51,474 bases of DNA from contig NZ_QHKS01000039.1 of assembly GCF_003353175.1 (NCBI RefSeq), positions 1 to 51,474 on the forward strand. The letters are read 5' to 3'. Shown here piece by piece: positions 35,224-43,728 of the stretch. A program made the translations under genes and the position numbers. Position 1 is the first letter of the stretch, and each line of letters opens with the position of its first letter. The notes under the pieces were generated by a model. That model was given only the letters and a program-made list of their open reading frames with translations. It was not told where the DNA came from and did no database searches. Source of the DNA: Paraburkholderia lacunae. Its GTDB lineage: Bacteria > Pseudomonadota > Gammaproteobacteria > Burkholderiales > Burkholderiaceae.

Positions 35224-35550
35224 CTCGTCGCGCGCACCTGTTGCTTGGGGCGACGCGCGAAAGCACCGCATCGTGGGGCGGCAACCGCATCCTTTAAGCC
35301 GGTCGAGCAGTTACGCCACGTCGGCGTCAATCTCAAACAGGTGGCGCAGCTGTCGCATATCGATGCCGTCCACCACGCCGAGTTGGCCGCCACACTTATT
35401 GAACTGCGCGGCCTTCTCGCGCTGTTCGGCATTGCGCTCGGTTTCAACGTCGCAGTCATCGTTCTTCATTCACGCCTGGCAATTGCTGGTAGCCTGGTAC
35501 GGGAGCCCCGTCCGCGAATTAGCGTTGCGAGCTGCGATTCACCGTGGTAG
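35224..35550 (+). pseudogene. Possible MobC-like mobilisation protein remnant
   Basis: An open frame without a proper start reads LGRRAKAPHRG, then VEQLRHVGVNLKQVAQLSHI and HHAELAATLIELRGLLALF. This resembles the C-terminal part of MobC relaxosome proteins (L-x-x-I-G-N-N-L-N-Q-x-A ... ELRxLL). The N-terminal ribbon-helix-helix half is absent and a TGA precedes at 35221. No relaxase gene is nearby. Similarity is short, so this stays tentative; it fits a plasmid origin for the segment. Confidence 0.35.
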
Positions 35551-35605
35551 AAGCACCGCACGAACGCGCCCGTTTGCGGCACGAAGAACACGACAGGAGT
35601 ATGCG

Positions 35606-35884
35606 GTGAAACGAACCGCCGAAAATCAGCGGAAGGTAGTCGCGGTACGCGTCAACCCACAGATCGAGCAAAGGTTGCGGCTATTGGCAGAATTAACGGG
35701 ACGCAGGCAATCGTTTTTCCTGCAGCAGATGATCGAGGGCGGCATCGGCGCAATGGAGGATGTCTGGCTGTCACCGGATGTTCTCTCGCGGGTCCGGAGC
35801 GGCACGATGCCGTCGCGGCAACAGGCGAGCGACGCGATTTCAGACCTCTTTGCCAGCTCAATGCCAAACGAGGCGAACCGATAA
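35606..35884 (+). CDS. Ribbon-helix-helix DNA-binding protein (antitoxin-like)
   Basis: 92 residues from a GTG with CAGGAG 7 nt upstream. VVAVRVNPQIEQRLRLLAEL (about 10-29) is the beta strand plus first helix of a ribbon-helix-helix fold, followed by TGRRQSFFLQQMIEGGIGAM. This is the layout of CopG/ParD/RelB-type repressors, often antitoxins. No RelE/ParE-like toxin lies on either side, so it may be an orphan antitoxin or a plain repressor. The frame is open far upstream, but nothing there is recognisable. Confidence 0.7.
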   Translation: MKRTAENQRKVVAVRVNPQIEQRLRLLAELTGRRQSFFLQQMIEGGIGAMEDVWLSPDVLSRVRSGTMPSRQQASDAISDLFASSMPNEANR

Positions 35885-36175
35885 AGAGTAGCGCTTTGCG
35901 CCGAAAATGGTGGTAATAAGCTGCCAGGACGCGCAACTGTTCTGAGCACACACCGAGCGACGCTCCCGGCTGCGTGCCGTCATGTGTATCAGGGGCTGGC
36001 CGACCGACATCCCGTGCGGGAAAGCGGATGCGCATCGGTCGACAGTAAAATAGTCGGCTCGCCGGACCGGGACAGGATCCCGGCGGTACGTGCCAAAACA
36101 CCGCCGTGAGTTGCCGCGGTGGCGTCGAGAATCCGGCGCACGGCGCGAAGACGACCAAGGGAGCGTAACCAACGC

Positions 36176-37051
36176 ATGAGCAACGATCCAACGCCGATGC
36201 CGCAGCAATTTTCGCTGTTTAGCGATGAGCCGCACCATGACGCGGACGATGATGTCGGCGAGACGTCGGTGCCGGGCAAATACAGCAATTTCGTCGTCTA
36301 CGTGGATGAGAGTGGTGATCACGGCATGCAGACACTGGATGCCAACTATCCGGTGTTCGTGCTGGCTTTCTGTGTGTTCTACAAGCGGCACTACAGCGAA
36401 AAGGTCGTGCCGGCGCTACACAAGTTCAAGTTCAACCACTTCGGTCACGACCTGGTGGTCCTCCACGAACATGAAATCCGGAAGGAGAAAGGAGATTTTC
36501 GTTTCTTCGTCAATCGCGAGCACAAGCAGCAGTTCATCTCTGAGCTGACCGGCATCATTGAGCTCAGCAACTTCATCCTGATCAGTTGCGTCATTGACAA
36601 GACCCGGCTTCGTGAGCGCGGCGACTTGGACAACAACCCCTACCATCTTGCGCTCGGGTTCTGTCTCGAAACGCTCTACGAATTTCTTCAGGAAAAGAAT
36701 CAGGATGGCGCACTGACGCACGTGGTCGTCGAATGCCGCGGCAAGAAGGAGGATAACGAGCTCGAGCTTGAGTTTCGTCGCATCTGTGACGGGGCCAACC
36801 GACTGGGCATCTCCCTGCCGTTCGACGTCATCTTTGCTGACAAGAAGGTAGATTCGCCCGGGCTGCAACTCGCTGACCTCGTGGCCCGGCCGGTCGGGAT
36901 GAGTGTTATTCGCCCGGGGCAGGAGAACCGCGCATTCGAGGCGCTGAAACGAAAATTCTATTGCAGCGGCGGGCGCGAACGTCTGGGAGAAGGCTACGAG
37001 GACTGGGGACTGAAGATTTTCCCGGCGCGAGAAAGCGAAAAGCCCCGGTGA
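36176..37051 (+). CDS. DUF3800-family protein
   Basis: 291 residues. The DUF3800 hallmark YVDESGDHG lies at 42-50 and the second conserved acidic block DSPGLQLADLVA near the C-terminus, consistent with the RNase-H-like nuclease fold proposed for this family. A disordered acidic start (MSNDPTPMPQQFSLFSDEP) precedes the domain. ATG at 36176 has AAGGGAG about 10 nt upstream; the longer frame from 36119 lacks a ribosome site. DUF3800 genes are scattered among defence islands and mobile elements; biochemical function is not established. It stands alone, 358 nt before the TIGR04255 cassette, with a hairpin at its stop. Confidence 0.85.
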   Translation: MSNDPTPMPQQFSLFSDEPHHDADDDVGETSVPGKYSNFVVYVDESGDHGMQTLDANYPVFVLAFCVFYKRHYSEKVVPALHKFKFNHFGHDLVVLHEHEIRKEKGDFRFFVNREHKQQFISELTGIIELSNFILISCVIDKTRLRERGDLDNNPYHLALGFCLETLYEFLQEKNQDGALTHVVVECRGKKEDNELELEFRRICDGANRLGISLPFDVIFADKKVDSPGLQLADLVARPVGMSVIRPGQENRAFEALKRKFYCSGGRERLGEGYEDWGLKIFPARESEKPR

Positions 37052-37067
37052 GACTCACCGAGGCTTT
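37039..37067 (+). terminator. Hairpin at the end of the DUF3800 gene
   Basis: AAAGCCCCGGTGA (37039-37051) pairs with TCACCGAGGCTTT (37055-37067) with one C-A mismatch and a GAC loop. It contains the DUF3800 stop codon and is followed by only a short T run. Probable terminator separating this gene from the next cassette. Confidence 0.55.
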
Positions 37068-37342
37068 GACGCCGACCGGGAACTCCCAGTCCACTTGGCC
37101 ACTATTATGGGGGCGACAGACACTGCTGACAAGACTTTTGTACGCCAGCCGAAGCGCAGCATTCCGTGTTTTTTTAAGAGCATTCTTAATAGCCCGCGCT
37201 GGTCGATCGAACAACGAGCCCTATTGGGGCGCGGAGCGTTCCCGTTCGGTCACCAGGCTTAAGCCTACGCTGCTGCTAGTTTCACTTCCGAAACGAAGCA
37301 ACTTTCACTTCCTCGCACGGGATTAGACGGGCGCAAACAGCG

Positions 37343-37383
37343 TGTCCAGAAAACTGTCCAATTTCCTGTTGGCGGACTACAAT
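37343..37383 (+). promoter_or_regulatory. Candidate promoter of the TIGR04255 cassette
   Basis: A -10-like TACAAT (37378-37383) lies 17 nt after TGTCCA (37355-37360), a weak -35. TGTCCA is repeated at 37343-37348, giving two direct copies 12 bp apart, which could be an operator half-site pair. It is 26 nt before the chosen start of the first cassette gene. The rest of 37068-37342 shows nothing I can name. Confidence 0.35.
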
Positions 37384-37409
37384 GACTTCAAACTCCAATG
37401 GAAATCACC

Positions 37410-38237
37410 ATGCAGCCCCTAGGCACCTGGAAAAACGCACCGCTGGCCTATGTTGTTGCCGAGGTCCGGTTCGGCAATATCTTGTCGCTCGACGCCGTGG
37501 CCGCCCGTTTTCAGGACCTCATCACGGCCACATACCCGAGACTGATCAAGGGTCAGGCCGTAGCTTTGAGTTTTGGCGAACAGGGCGTGAGCACGCAAGT
37601 CGTGCCCCGCTATCAGTTCCTCTCCGAGGACGGTCGCTCCTGTGTGGTGCTCACGAACGATACGATTTCCGTCCATGCGACTTCCTATATTGACTCCGCC
37701 TACTTCGCCAATGGTCTGGCGGTAGTTTGGGACGCATGGCTACTCGCAAGGCCGAAGACATTTGTTGAACGGCTCGGCTTGCGCTACTGGGATATAGTGC
37801 TGCCCGAGGGCGGTCTTCCTGTAGGCGGATTTTTTGCGCCACCCTTGTCGGCCGTAGAGACACTGTGGGCGGGGAAGCAGTTGGCGAGACATACGCACGA
37901 ACTGGTATATAGCGTTGACGGCCCCATCCAGCACACCGCGATCGCACGATTGGGGACGGTTCCGGCAGTGCATCCTCATCCGCCGAACTTCGTTGTTGTA
38001 CCCGAACTTCTGCCTTCGAAGCGTCTGCAACGTGCAGTCAAATTCGCACGCGAAAGTTCGGACGCGACGGTCGGGTTCGTCGATGTCGACGCTTCTGCCG
38101 ACATCGCGCGCGTGCTGGATGTCGCTTCGTTCGTCGACTGCGCGAAAGGCCTGCACGAATCACAGTCCAGTGTCTTCAAGTCAATTACCAGTCTCGATGG
38201 TCAGGCCATCTGGAAGGACGGGAATCCCAATGCTTAA
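37410..38237 (+). CDS. TIGR04255-family protein
   Basis: 275 residues from MQPLGTWKNAPLAYVVAEVRF, the usual TIGR04255 opening (L-x-x-A-P-L...V-x-x-x-I-R-F). Mid-protein blocks include VERLGLRYWDIVLP and, later, SSDATVGFVDVDASADI. This is a sporadically distributed family of unknown function, commonly near immune or mobile genes. A second ATG four codons upstream lacks a ribosome site; GGAAATC precedes the chosen one. It overlaps the HTH gene by 8 nt, so the two are co-translated. No signal peptide or TM helix. First of a three-gene cassette. Confidence 0.8.
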   Translation: MQPLGTWKNAPLAYVVAEVRFGNILSLDAVAARFQDLITATYPRLIKGQAVALSFGEQGVSTQVVPRYQFLSEDGRSCVVLTNDTISVHATSYIDSAYFANGLAVVWDAWLLARPKTFVERLGLRYWDIVLPEGGLPVGGFFAPPLSAVETLWAGKQLARHTHELVYSVDGPIQHTAIARLGTVPAVHPHPPNFVVVPELLPSKRLQRAVKFARESSDATVGFVDVDASADIARVLDVASFVDCAKGLHESQSSVFKSITSLDGQAIWKDGNPNA

Positions 38238-38919
38238 CGCTAACTATCAGGATGTCGTGCGCGCCCAGTTGATGAGACGACTGCCATTTGGTCGCGCTGA
38301 AGTCGCCACGGGCGGGATTGTCTCGATGTTCTCGGGACCCGTTGGGGCTTCGCGGATCACCATCATTGCTGGCGGCTACAGCTGCACGCTCGAGCGAGGC
38401 GAGCACAAGACTGTGGTTCTCGACGCTGATGATCAGGCGCTGATCCGCTTCGTCAGTGGTCAGATGGACTTTATAGAGCCCGTGGGCAAGGTCGTCCCGC
38501 GGACTGCCGTGTCCGTTTCTCTGCGTGACCGGCTCACCCGGGTCAAGGCGGGATTCGGCTTCTCCAGCAAGGAAATGGCCGCGGTGCTGAGGTGCTCCCG
38601 GGCCGCGCTGTATAACTGGCTCGCCGAGAACCACCAGGGCCAGGTACGCGACGACACGCTCGTGCGTCTGGCCGTCCTCGAAACGCTCGCCGACCGGTGG
38701 AACGGGTTCGGCGTCGGCAATCTCGCGGCGCATCTGCACACGGCAGTCGTCGAACATGCGGACGGACAGAAGAGCGACCTGTACTCGCTGCTGACGCAGG
38801 ACGAACTTGATGAGCCCCGTATCAACGAGGCGCTGTCCGCGATCGCCAACCTCAACCGCCAGCAGGTCGCCGAATCCCGGCGCGTGGATGACCTGATGGC
38901 GCGCGGCTTCGGCGTCTAA
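38230..38919 (+). CDS. Helix-turn-helix protein of the TIGR04255 cassette
   Basis: 229 residues. The N-terminal 90 residues are beta-rich (ITIIAGGYSCTLERGEHKTV) with no family I can name. A helix-turn-helix follows at about 98-155: LRDRLTRVKAGFGFSSKEMA, then AVLRCSRAALYNWLAEN, with a flanking helix LVRLAVLETLADRW. A regulatory or DNA-targeting role is plausible. The start overlaps the end of the TIGR04255 gene; the third gene follows within 11 nt. The same tight order suggests the proteins act together. Confidence 0.75.
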   Translation: MLNANYQDVVRAQLMRRLPFGRAEVATGGIVSMFSGPVGASRITIIAGGYSCTLERGEHKTVVLDADDQALIRFVSGQMDFIEPVGKVVPRTAVSVSLRDRLTRVKAGFGFSSKEMAAVLRCSRAALYNWLAENHQGQVRDDTLVRLAVLETLADRWNGFGVGNLAAHLHTAVVEHADGQKSDLYSLLTQDELDEPRINEALSAIANLNRQQVAESRRVDDLMARGFGV

Positions 38920-38930
38920 GGGGCCGCGCA

Positions 38931-39932
38931 TTGGGCGACAAGTCAGCGGCTTCCGTTGGTACAACCGTGTCAGACATGGGATGGCGGCAGGGGGCCATCG
39001 CACATCCCGACTGCCACGGCTTTTTTCATGACCAGTTGAGAGCTTGCGGACGCGACGATCTCGCGGATGTGCTGGTAGCCGAGCAGATGTGCGTCATTGC
39101 GGTCAGTCAGACCTGCGACATCGTCCAGTTCAGGGACGACGCAGAGCCCTACGTCGAGTTTTTGCTTGCCCGCATCGCGGACGGTCCACCGAACGCCGCA
39201 GACACGAACCTGAAAAGCTTCCGGACTTTCGCGGCCCCACTTGAAAGTGTCGACCGGCATGTTTCCGTCAAGCCTTGGAACCGCTTTCTGGTGAGGCGCG
39301 AACTGGTGGCACAGATTTCGCCGTCGACGGAACTTACACTTGCGACGACGCGCGTCCGTGACCTTCTGGACTGGCTGATGACGCGCTACGTGCGTGCGGC
39401 GCTACCGGACGAATTCAATCGACGCCTTGGCACCATGAAGGCCGAGGACAAGATTCGCAAACTGTTGGCACAACTGCCAGCAGTCACCGAGGTGTTCATT
39501 GCCTTGCGGCCGCGCCACGATGAACTTCCGGCCGACCAGCCATACACGTGCGACGTGTCTCTGCTTTGTCGTGAGGCGGCGTTCAGTGACGCGCCGCTTC
39601 GCGAGAAAATGCAGCCGCTGCTGGATGAGTTCGAAGCGCTTCTCGAAGGCATCGACGGCATTGAGACCGAAGCGGTTCGCCTTCTCGGTGAGCACCAGTT
39701 TTCGCGCCACCATATGCGCGTCTATCACCGATGGCAGTTCGATGACGTCTCATATGCAGCGGACACGCGGGCTGACAAGCAGGGGTTAGCCGGATCGGGA
39801 CACGAATACCGGCAGGAGCTTGGCCGCAGCAATCCCACGACTTTAATCTTCCAGCCCGGTCCAGCGCGGAACGCATTAAATCTGTCACTGCGCATCGCAA
39901 CCCCAAGAACTGCGTCCATGGCATTGATTTAA
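38931..39932 (+). CDS. Unrecognised protein with SQTCDIV motif, third gene of the cassette
   Basis: 333 residues if started at the TTG at 38931 (AAGGGG 7 nt upstream); a start at GTG 38967 or ATG 38976 (MGWRQGAIA) is possible. N-terminal block VIAVSQTCDIVQ (about 55-66) followed by EPYVEFLLAR looks like a conserved strand-Cys-strand motif. Later parts are charged and helical (KAEDKIRKLLAQLP, LLDEFEALLEGIDGIE). I recall similar S-Q-x-C-D-I motifs in hypothetical proteins near TIGR04255 genes but cannot name the family. The C-terminal 30 residues (after HRWQFDDVSY) look low in conservation and may be drifted sequence. Confidence 0.65.
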   Translation: MGDKSAASVGTTVSDMGWRQGAIAHPDCHGFFHDQLRACGRDDLADVLVAEQMCVIAVSQTCDIVQFRDDAEPYVEFLLARIADGPPNAADTNLKSFRTFAAPLESVDRHVSVKPWNRFLVRRELVAQISPSTELTLATTRVRDLLDWLMTRYVRAALPDEFNRRLGTMKAEDKIRKLLAQLPAVTEVFIALRPRHDELPADQPYTCDVSLLCREAAFSDAPLREKMQPLLDEFEALLEGIDGIETEAVRLLGEHQFSRHHMRVYHRWQFDDVSYAADTRADKQGLAGSGHEYRQELGRSNPTTLIFQPGPARNALNLSLRIATPRTASMALI

Positions 39933-40329
39933 TGCAGGAAGCCGTGGCCGGGAACCCGCGCACGGGGGGTGACGACATGAACGGACGCGGGTTGACATGG
40001 GCCAGTTACGCACCAAAAAGCAGCCATAGCGATAAGGCCAATTATCTGAATAGCTTGGTCTGCCGTGCATCCGTAACTCTGTTTTTCAGCGTGAGACAAG
40101 CCTCGCGAACGGCCGTTGTCGGAGAGAGCGAATGCCTCTTGTCGACCCATCTGCGCCGTTCGACTGCGCAAGGCCGAAAGGCTGGTTCTGAACGAATTTG
40201 AGACATTCGCTCAAGAGCTCTTGTTATTGCTGCGGCTGTATCAAGCATTCCGTTTGTGGAAAGTGGTTTTTTCCTTCGACACCGGCTGAAATCCTCGGGA
40301 ATTTCTTGGCTCGCCATGTCGCCTGGGGT
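39933..40329. other. Gene-poor DNA after the cassette
   Basis: About 400 nt with only short frames on both strands, none with a recognisable motif or ribosome site. It probably marks the right border of the accessory cassette, where it meets a decayed chromosomal gene. Confidence 0.45.
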
Positions 40330-40670
40330 TTTGGGCGCGGCGCCGCTTATTCGACGTATGGCCAGGTACGGGCGCCTGCGGCACATTCAGCGTCACGCAC
40401 GGCATCACCCTCTATACAAGGACCAGCATCTTCTCGCATATCCGCAAGCGGACTGCCCTGTTTTGAAAGTCGGCGTAGCAGGCCGCCAGATCCCTGATGT
40501 CCTGGCCGGACAGCCTGGCGGACAGGGGGTCTCCATGATCGCGCGCGATCGCTGGCCGGCCTTGCCTCGGTCTCAAGTGCGCCTTGCTGATGGCTGGTAC
40601 AGCACATCCGAGTTAGGCGGTAGGCAGGCACAGGCATGGCATTGGCAACCGTTCCGCAAAATCCGGAATC
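40330..40670 (-). pseudogene. Class I c-type cytochrome, degraded
   Basis: Minus-strand pieces in shifting frames resemble cytochrome c: CLPPNSDVLYQPSA (after a ruined CxxCH), RAIMETP, then RLSGQDIRDLAACYADFQ. The last is typical of the C-terminal helix of cytochrome c4/c5-type domains. After that come WSLYRG and AECAAG, the remains of a second heme site. Stops and shifts interrupt it and no intact CxxCH remains. Periplasmic electron carrier when functional. Next to cynS but unrelated to it. Confidence 0.5.
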
Positions 40671-40802
40671 CCGCTTGCCAGGTCCGAATCGCGACAGCTA
40701 TGCCGACCTCCGCCCTTCATTTTCACTGCCCATTCGGGGTTGCTGCCACCCACGAGCCCGGCCAGACAAGGTCACTCTCTACCCAAGATTGGAAGCACGA
40801 GC

Positions 40803-41273
40803 TTAGAACGGCTTGGTCGGCAGATACTTCCCGTCGAGTGTGATAACTGCGCGATGACCACCCTCGGGATCCGGCACCTTCTGGATGTCCAGCTTGAAGT
40901 TGATGGCGCTGATAATGCCGTCGCCAAATTTCTCGTGAACCAGAGCCTTCAGGGTCGAGCCGTAGATCTGCACGATCTCATAGAAACGGTAGATGGTGGG
41001 ATCGGTCGGAACGCCACCTGGAATACTGCCGCGCACAGGAATCGTCTGGAGCTGGAGCGCGGCGTCTTCACCAAGCTCCAGCTTGTCAGCTATCTTTTTG
41101 GCTGCCTCGGCAGGAAGCGGGTGTTGGCCGAGCAGGGCTGCGGTCACGAAAGCCAGCGTCAGACCGGTGCCTTCATTGATCTCTTCAAAGGTCAAGCCTT
41201 TGTGAATCTTCGCGTCGATGACGGCGTGGGTGAGGGCCTGGCGGTTTGCCTGGCTGTATTGTGATTGGGGCAT
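40803..41273 (-). CDS. cynS: Cyanate hydratase (cyanase)
   Basis: 156 residues, the standard length. The catalytic residues fall at exactly the E. coli numbers: R96 and E99 in YRFYEI and S122 in GDGIISAINF. An N-terminal helix-turn-helix-like domain precedes the catalytic dimer domain; the enzyme is a homodecamer. It converts cyanate and bicarbonate to ammonia and CO2 (via carbamate). The ATG is preceded by AAAGGAG. It lies 29 nt downstream of the carbonic-anhydrase gene on the same strand, the cynTS order. Confidence 0.97.
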   Translation of the reverse strand: MPQSQYSQANRQALTHAVIDAKIHKGLTFEEINEGTGLTLAFVTAALLGQHPLPAEAAKKIADKLELGEDAALQLQTIPVRGSIPGGVPTDPTIYRFYEIVQIYGSTLKALVHEKFGDGIISAINFKLDIQKVPDPEGGHRAVITLDGKYLPTKPF

Positions 41274-41302
41274 TTCAATCTCCTTTGGGAGTGGGGAATG
41301 AC

Positions 41303-41962
41303 TCAGGCAGTTACGCTGAGTCGAGGCGGGTTCGCGGAGACAAGGGGGTTCTCTGCAAGCGATACGAAGCGATTAGCGATGCCATCCAGTGCATCGATGG
41401 AGCCAGTCTTGATGCCGTACACCCATCCGTGCAGGCCCAGCCGGCCTTGTTCGACGGCGAGTGCTACCGACGGGTGTGTCCTGAGGTTGGCGAGTTGCGC
41501 TATGACGTTCTCGCGGACCATGGAATCGACGCGTGCGCGGTCGGATGTGTGCTGCCGAGCTTCATTCACCGCTTTCGCGGCATCGGCATGACGCAACCAA
41601 CCCGCCACCGCAGGCATACGGTCCAGGCACTTGCATGTTGCGACGGCAGTCATCGCACCACAGTCGGAGTGTCCACAGATGACGACGTCAGTTACGTTCA
41701 GGCCTGCGACCGCGTATTCGATGCTGGCTGACACGCCACCAGGCTGCACGCCGTAAGCCGGAACTATGTTGCCGGCGTTGCGAATGACGAACAACTCGCC
41801 TGGCTCTTGCTGTGTCAGCAGCTCCGGCACTACACGGCTGTCTGAGCAAGCGATGAACAGCGTTCGCGGATTCTGAGTGGTTGCAAGCTGCTTAAACAAC
41901 TCCGTGCGCTTGGGAAACTCTTCGCGCTGGAACTTCAGGAAGCCTTCGATCAGGTCTTGCAT
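41303..41962 (-). CDS. cynT: Beta-class carbonic anhydrase of the cyanate operon
   Basis: 219 residues from MQDLIEGFLKFQREEFPKRT. Zinc ligands C39, H98 and C101 and the D41-R43 dyad (FIACSDSR, CGHSDCGAM) match E. coli CynT positions. It rehydrates the CO2 released by cyanase so bicarbonate is not lost. The frame continues 28 codons upstream, but family length supports this start; the ribosome site is poor. First gene of cynTS. I could not recognise a cynR regulator nearby. Confidence 0.95.
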   Translation of the reverse strand: MQDLIEGFLKFQREEFPKRTELFKQLATTQNPRTLFIACSDSRVVPELLTQQEPGELFVIRNAGNIVPAYGVQPGGVSASIEYAVAGLNVTDVVICGHSDCGAMTAVATCKCLDRMPAVAGWLRHADAAKAVNEARQHTSDRARVDSMVRENVIAQLANLRTHPSVALAVEQGRLGLHGWVYGIKTGSIDALDGIANRFVSLAENPLVSANPPRLSVTA

Positions 41963-42394
41963 GATGTCGCCCGATTGGTTGTGTGGGAACTCGATGTGCA
42001 AAATGGATGATCTGAGCTCTATCGGTTCTGGTCGCGTAGATGCCAATCACCGTGAGCAGCCCCAACGAGTTGCTCACGCCGAACAGCGCACCCGCACGCC
42101 AAGGCGCGACAGCGCCTCACCCAACTCGCCCGAACCGAACACGGCCGCGCTTTGCCGCAGGTCTTCCCATGCGAAGACATCGTCGTTGACGATCAGGCGG
42201 TCATCGAACCGCGTGCAGGTCTCTCGTTCGCGTGAGCGGTATGCGCAATCGGGGCTGGCCGGTATCGGACGCGACAAGCTAACCGGCTCTCAACTTACTG
42301 CCATCGAGTTGGCCACGAAAATATGCCTGCGCTTTATGCTCAGATCGTGCACCCCCGACATCCATGACCGGGGGGCGCCTGGGCTGGGAATGCG
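41963..42394. other. Gap between cynT and the isochorismatase-type gene
   Basis: About 430 nt. The minus strand carries coding-like scraps in different frames (DDRLIVNDDVFAWEDLRQSA ending at 42074; GALFGVSNSLGLLTVIGIYA just after) that could be one decayed gene, but I cannot name it. No intact gene, and no hairpin with a U-run, seen. Confidence 0.4.
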
Positions 42395-43216
42395 TCAGAC
42401 CGACTTACCTTCTAGCATCTTTACCGTATCGTCTGTGGTCCAGACCCCATCGGCGATGAAGCGGTAATTGACCAGCGCAGCGCCATAGCCATCGCCTTCC
42501 GGCAGCTTCGGCCCCGCTACGGCATCACGCACGACTGCCACCTCGAAGCCATTCTCGAGCAGATCGCGCAGATGCGACTCCACGCACAGGTTGGCCAGCA
42601 TGCCTGCCAGAATGACCTGCTCCACGCGCTGCTTGCCCAGTTGGAGCTTCAGGTCGTTGACCTGGGGGCCATAGAGCTTGTGCGGCGAGCAGATGATTGT
42701 CTTGCCATCCTCGATGTACGGTTTGAACTCCGGAAGGAAGTCCGAGCCTGACCCGCGGAAGCCTTCAAGCGAGAGCGCACTCGGACGGTCGAACAGGCCG
42801 AGGTTGTGCTGGAATATCTCCGCCCCACCCTGGAACTGCCACCGATGGTCCTGCGGATAGTAGTAATGGGGGGAAATCGCTATCGTAATTCCGGCATTCT
42901 TGGACGCCTGAAACAGTCGCACCAGGTTCGGCACCATATTCTGTTCGGTCACGCTTTCGCCCACCACCGGCCACGCCTTGCCCTTCGGGCTCATGAAGTC
43001 AATCTGCGGATCGATCACGACGAACGCAGTACGCGTGAGGTCAAGCTTCATGCCCGTCTTGGGCAGTGCCGGTTTGGCCGGATCCGCGTACTTGGCACCG
43101 CCACCGGCGGGCGCTGAGTTGGCCAGCGAGGGCAGTTGCGTGGAGGCCACTACCGCGGCGGCAGCCATGCCCTTGAAGAAGGTGCGGCGGCCATGAAATT
43201 TTGGGGTTTCACACAT
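42395..43216 (-). CDS. Tat-exported isochorismatase-family cysteine hydrolase
   Basis: 273 residues. The twin-arginine signal GRRTFFKGMAAAAVVAST at the N-terminus points to folded export to the periplasm. Catalytic triad of the isochorismatase-like fold: D69 in VVIDPQIDFMS, K180 in CSPHKLYGPQ and C211 in LANLCVESHLRDLL. Substrate unknown; relatives hydrolyse amides, nicotinamide or isochorismate. A stretch just upstream holds fragments of a second family member, so tandem copies once existed. Not obviously in an operon with cynT, which is 432 nt away. Confidence 0.88.
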   Translation of the reverse strand: MCETPKFHGRRTFFKGMAAAAVVASTQLPSLANSAPAGGGAKYADPAKPALPKTGMKLDLTRTAFVVIDPQIDFMSPKGKAWPVVGESVTEQNMVPNLVRLFQASKNAGITIAISPHYYYPQDHRWQFQGGAEIFQHNLGLFDRPSALSLEGFRGSGSDFLPEFKPYIEDGKTIICSPHKLYGPQVNDLKLQLGKQRVEQVILAGMLANLCVESHLRDLLENGFEVAVVRDAVAGPKLPEGDGYGAALVNYRFIADGVWTTDDTVKMLEGKSV

Positions 43217-43394
43217 AGTAATTCTCCGGTTGGCTGCGCGGGAACGCTAGCAGGTGCGGCAGACGCACTGTCACGGGTCCAAAGCGCACGTTCGCTAAAG
43301 CAACTTCCAGAATCGGGAATAGACGGAGTGATCGTCACAGCCGCCAGGTTTCATCACCGCCTGGAAAGCTCACTGCGGCTACCCGAACGCCTTG

Positions 43395-43618
43395 TCAGAC
43401 GAGCCGGGCGATGCAGGACGCAACGTTTGCGGGGTTCCAGTTGTTGATCGTCCCCACGAGGCAGGTGACGATCGGCAGCTCCTGCTAGCTGTATTGGGTG
43501 TGCACGCGTTCTCGCGAATGGGCCCTTCGATCGTGATCTTCTGAAATAGCGGGCCGAACTCCATGCGCTTCGTGGACAGTTCTCGGTACTGCTGAGCGTA
43601 GGTAGGAAGTTGAGTCAT
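43395..43618 (-). pseudogene. Carboxymuconolactone-decarboxylase-like gene, broken
   Basis: Strong ribosome site CAGGAG 5 nt before ATG, then MTQLPTYAQQYRELSTKRME. After a frame change come HTQY, a stop, then QELPIVTCLVGTINNWNPAN and a short tail ending at 43395. The latter block resembles the C-terminal part of carboxymuconolactone-decarboxylase/AhpD-like proteins (ELPI..MVGTINAWNR). Most of the middle is missing, so the gene is dead. The ATG overlaps the stop of the upstream fragment. Confidence 0.45.
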
Positions 43619-43728
43619 GAGGTCTCCTGGATGAGCTGACTGACGGCGTGTTTCTCGACCATGGCGGTGCGTTCCAGATCGAGTGTCATCGTGGGAACGG
43701 GCATGGCGCGCTCGCTCGGATCGGTGTA
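43615..43728 (-). pseudogene. Fragment of a second isochorismatase-like hydrolase
   Basis: A 37-codon piece YTDPSERAMPVPTMTLDLER, then TAMVEKHAVSQLIQETS and stop. The first part aligns with KYADPAKPALPKTGMKLDLTRTAFVV of the intact hydrolase at 42395-43216; the last part would be a C-terminus. An internal deletion has joined the two ends. Its stop overlaps the ATG of the next broken gene, so the pair was an operon. Confidence 0.5.

Noticed and set aside
35652..36191. Minus-strand frame opposite the ribbon-helix-helix gene and the DUF3800 upstream region
   Set aside because: No domain, spans an intergenic region, and the plus-strand genes have better starts.
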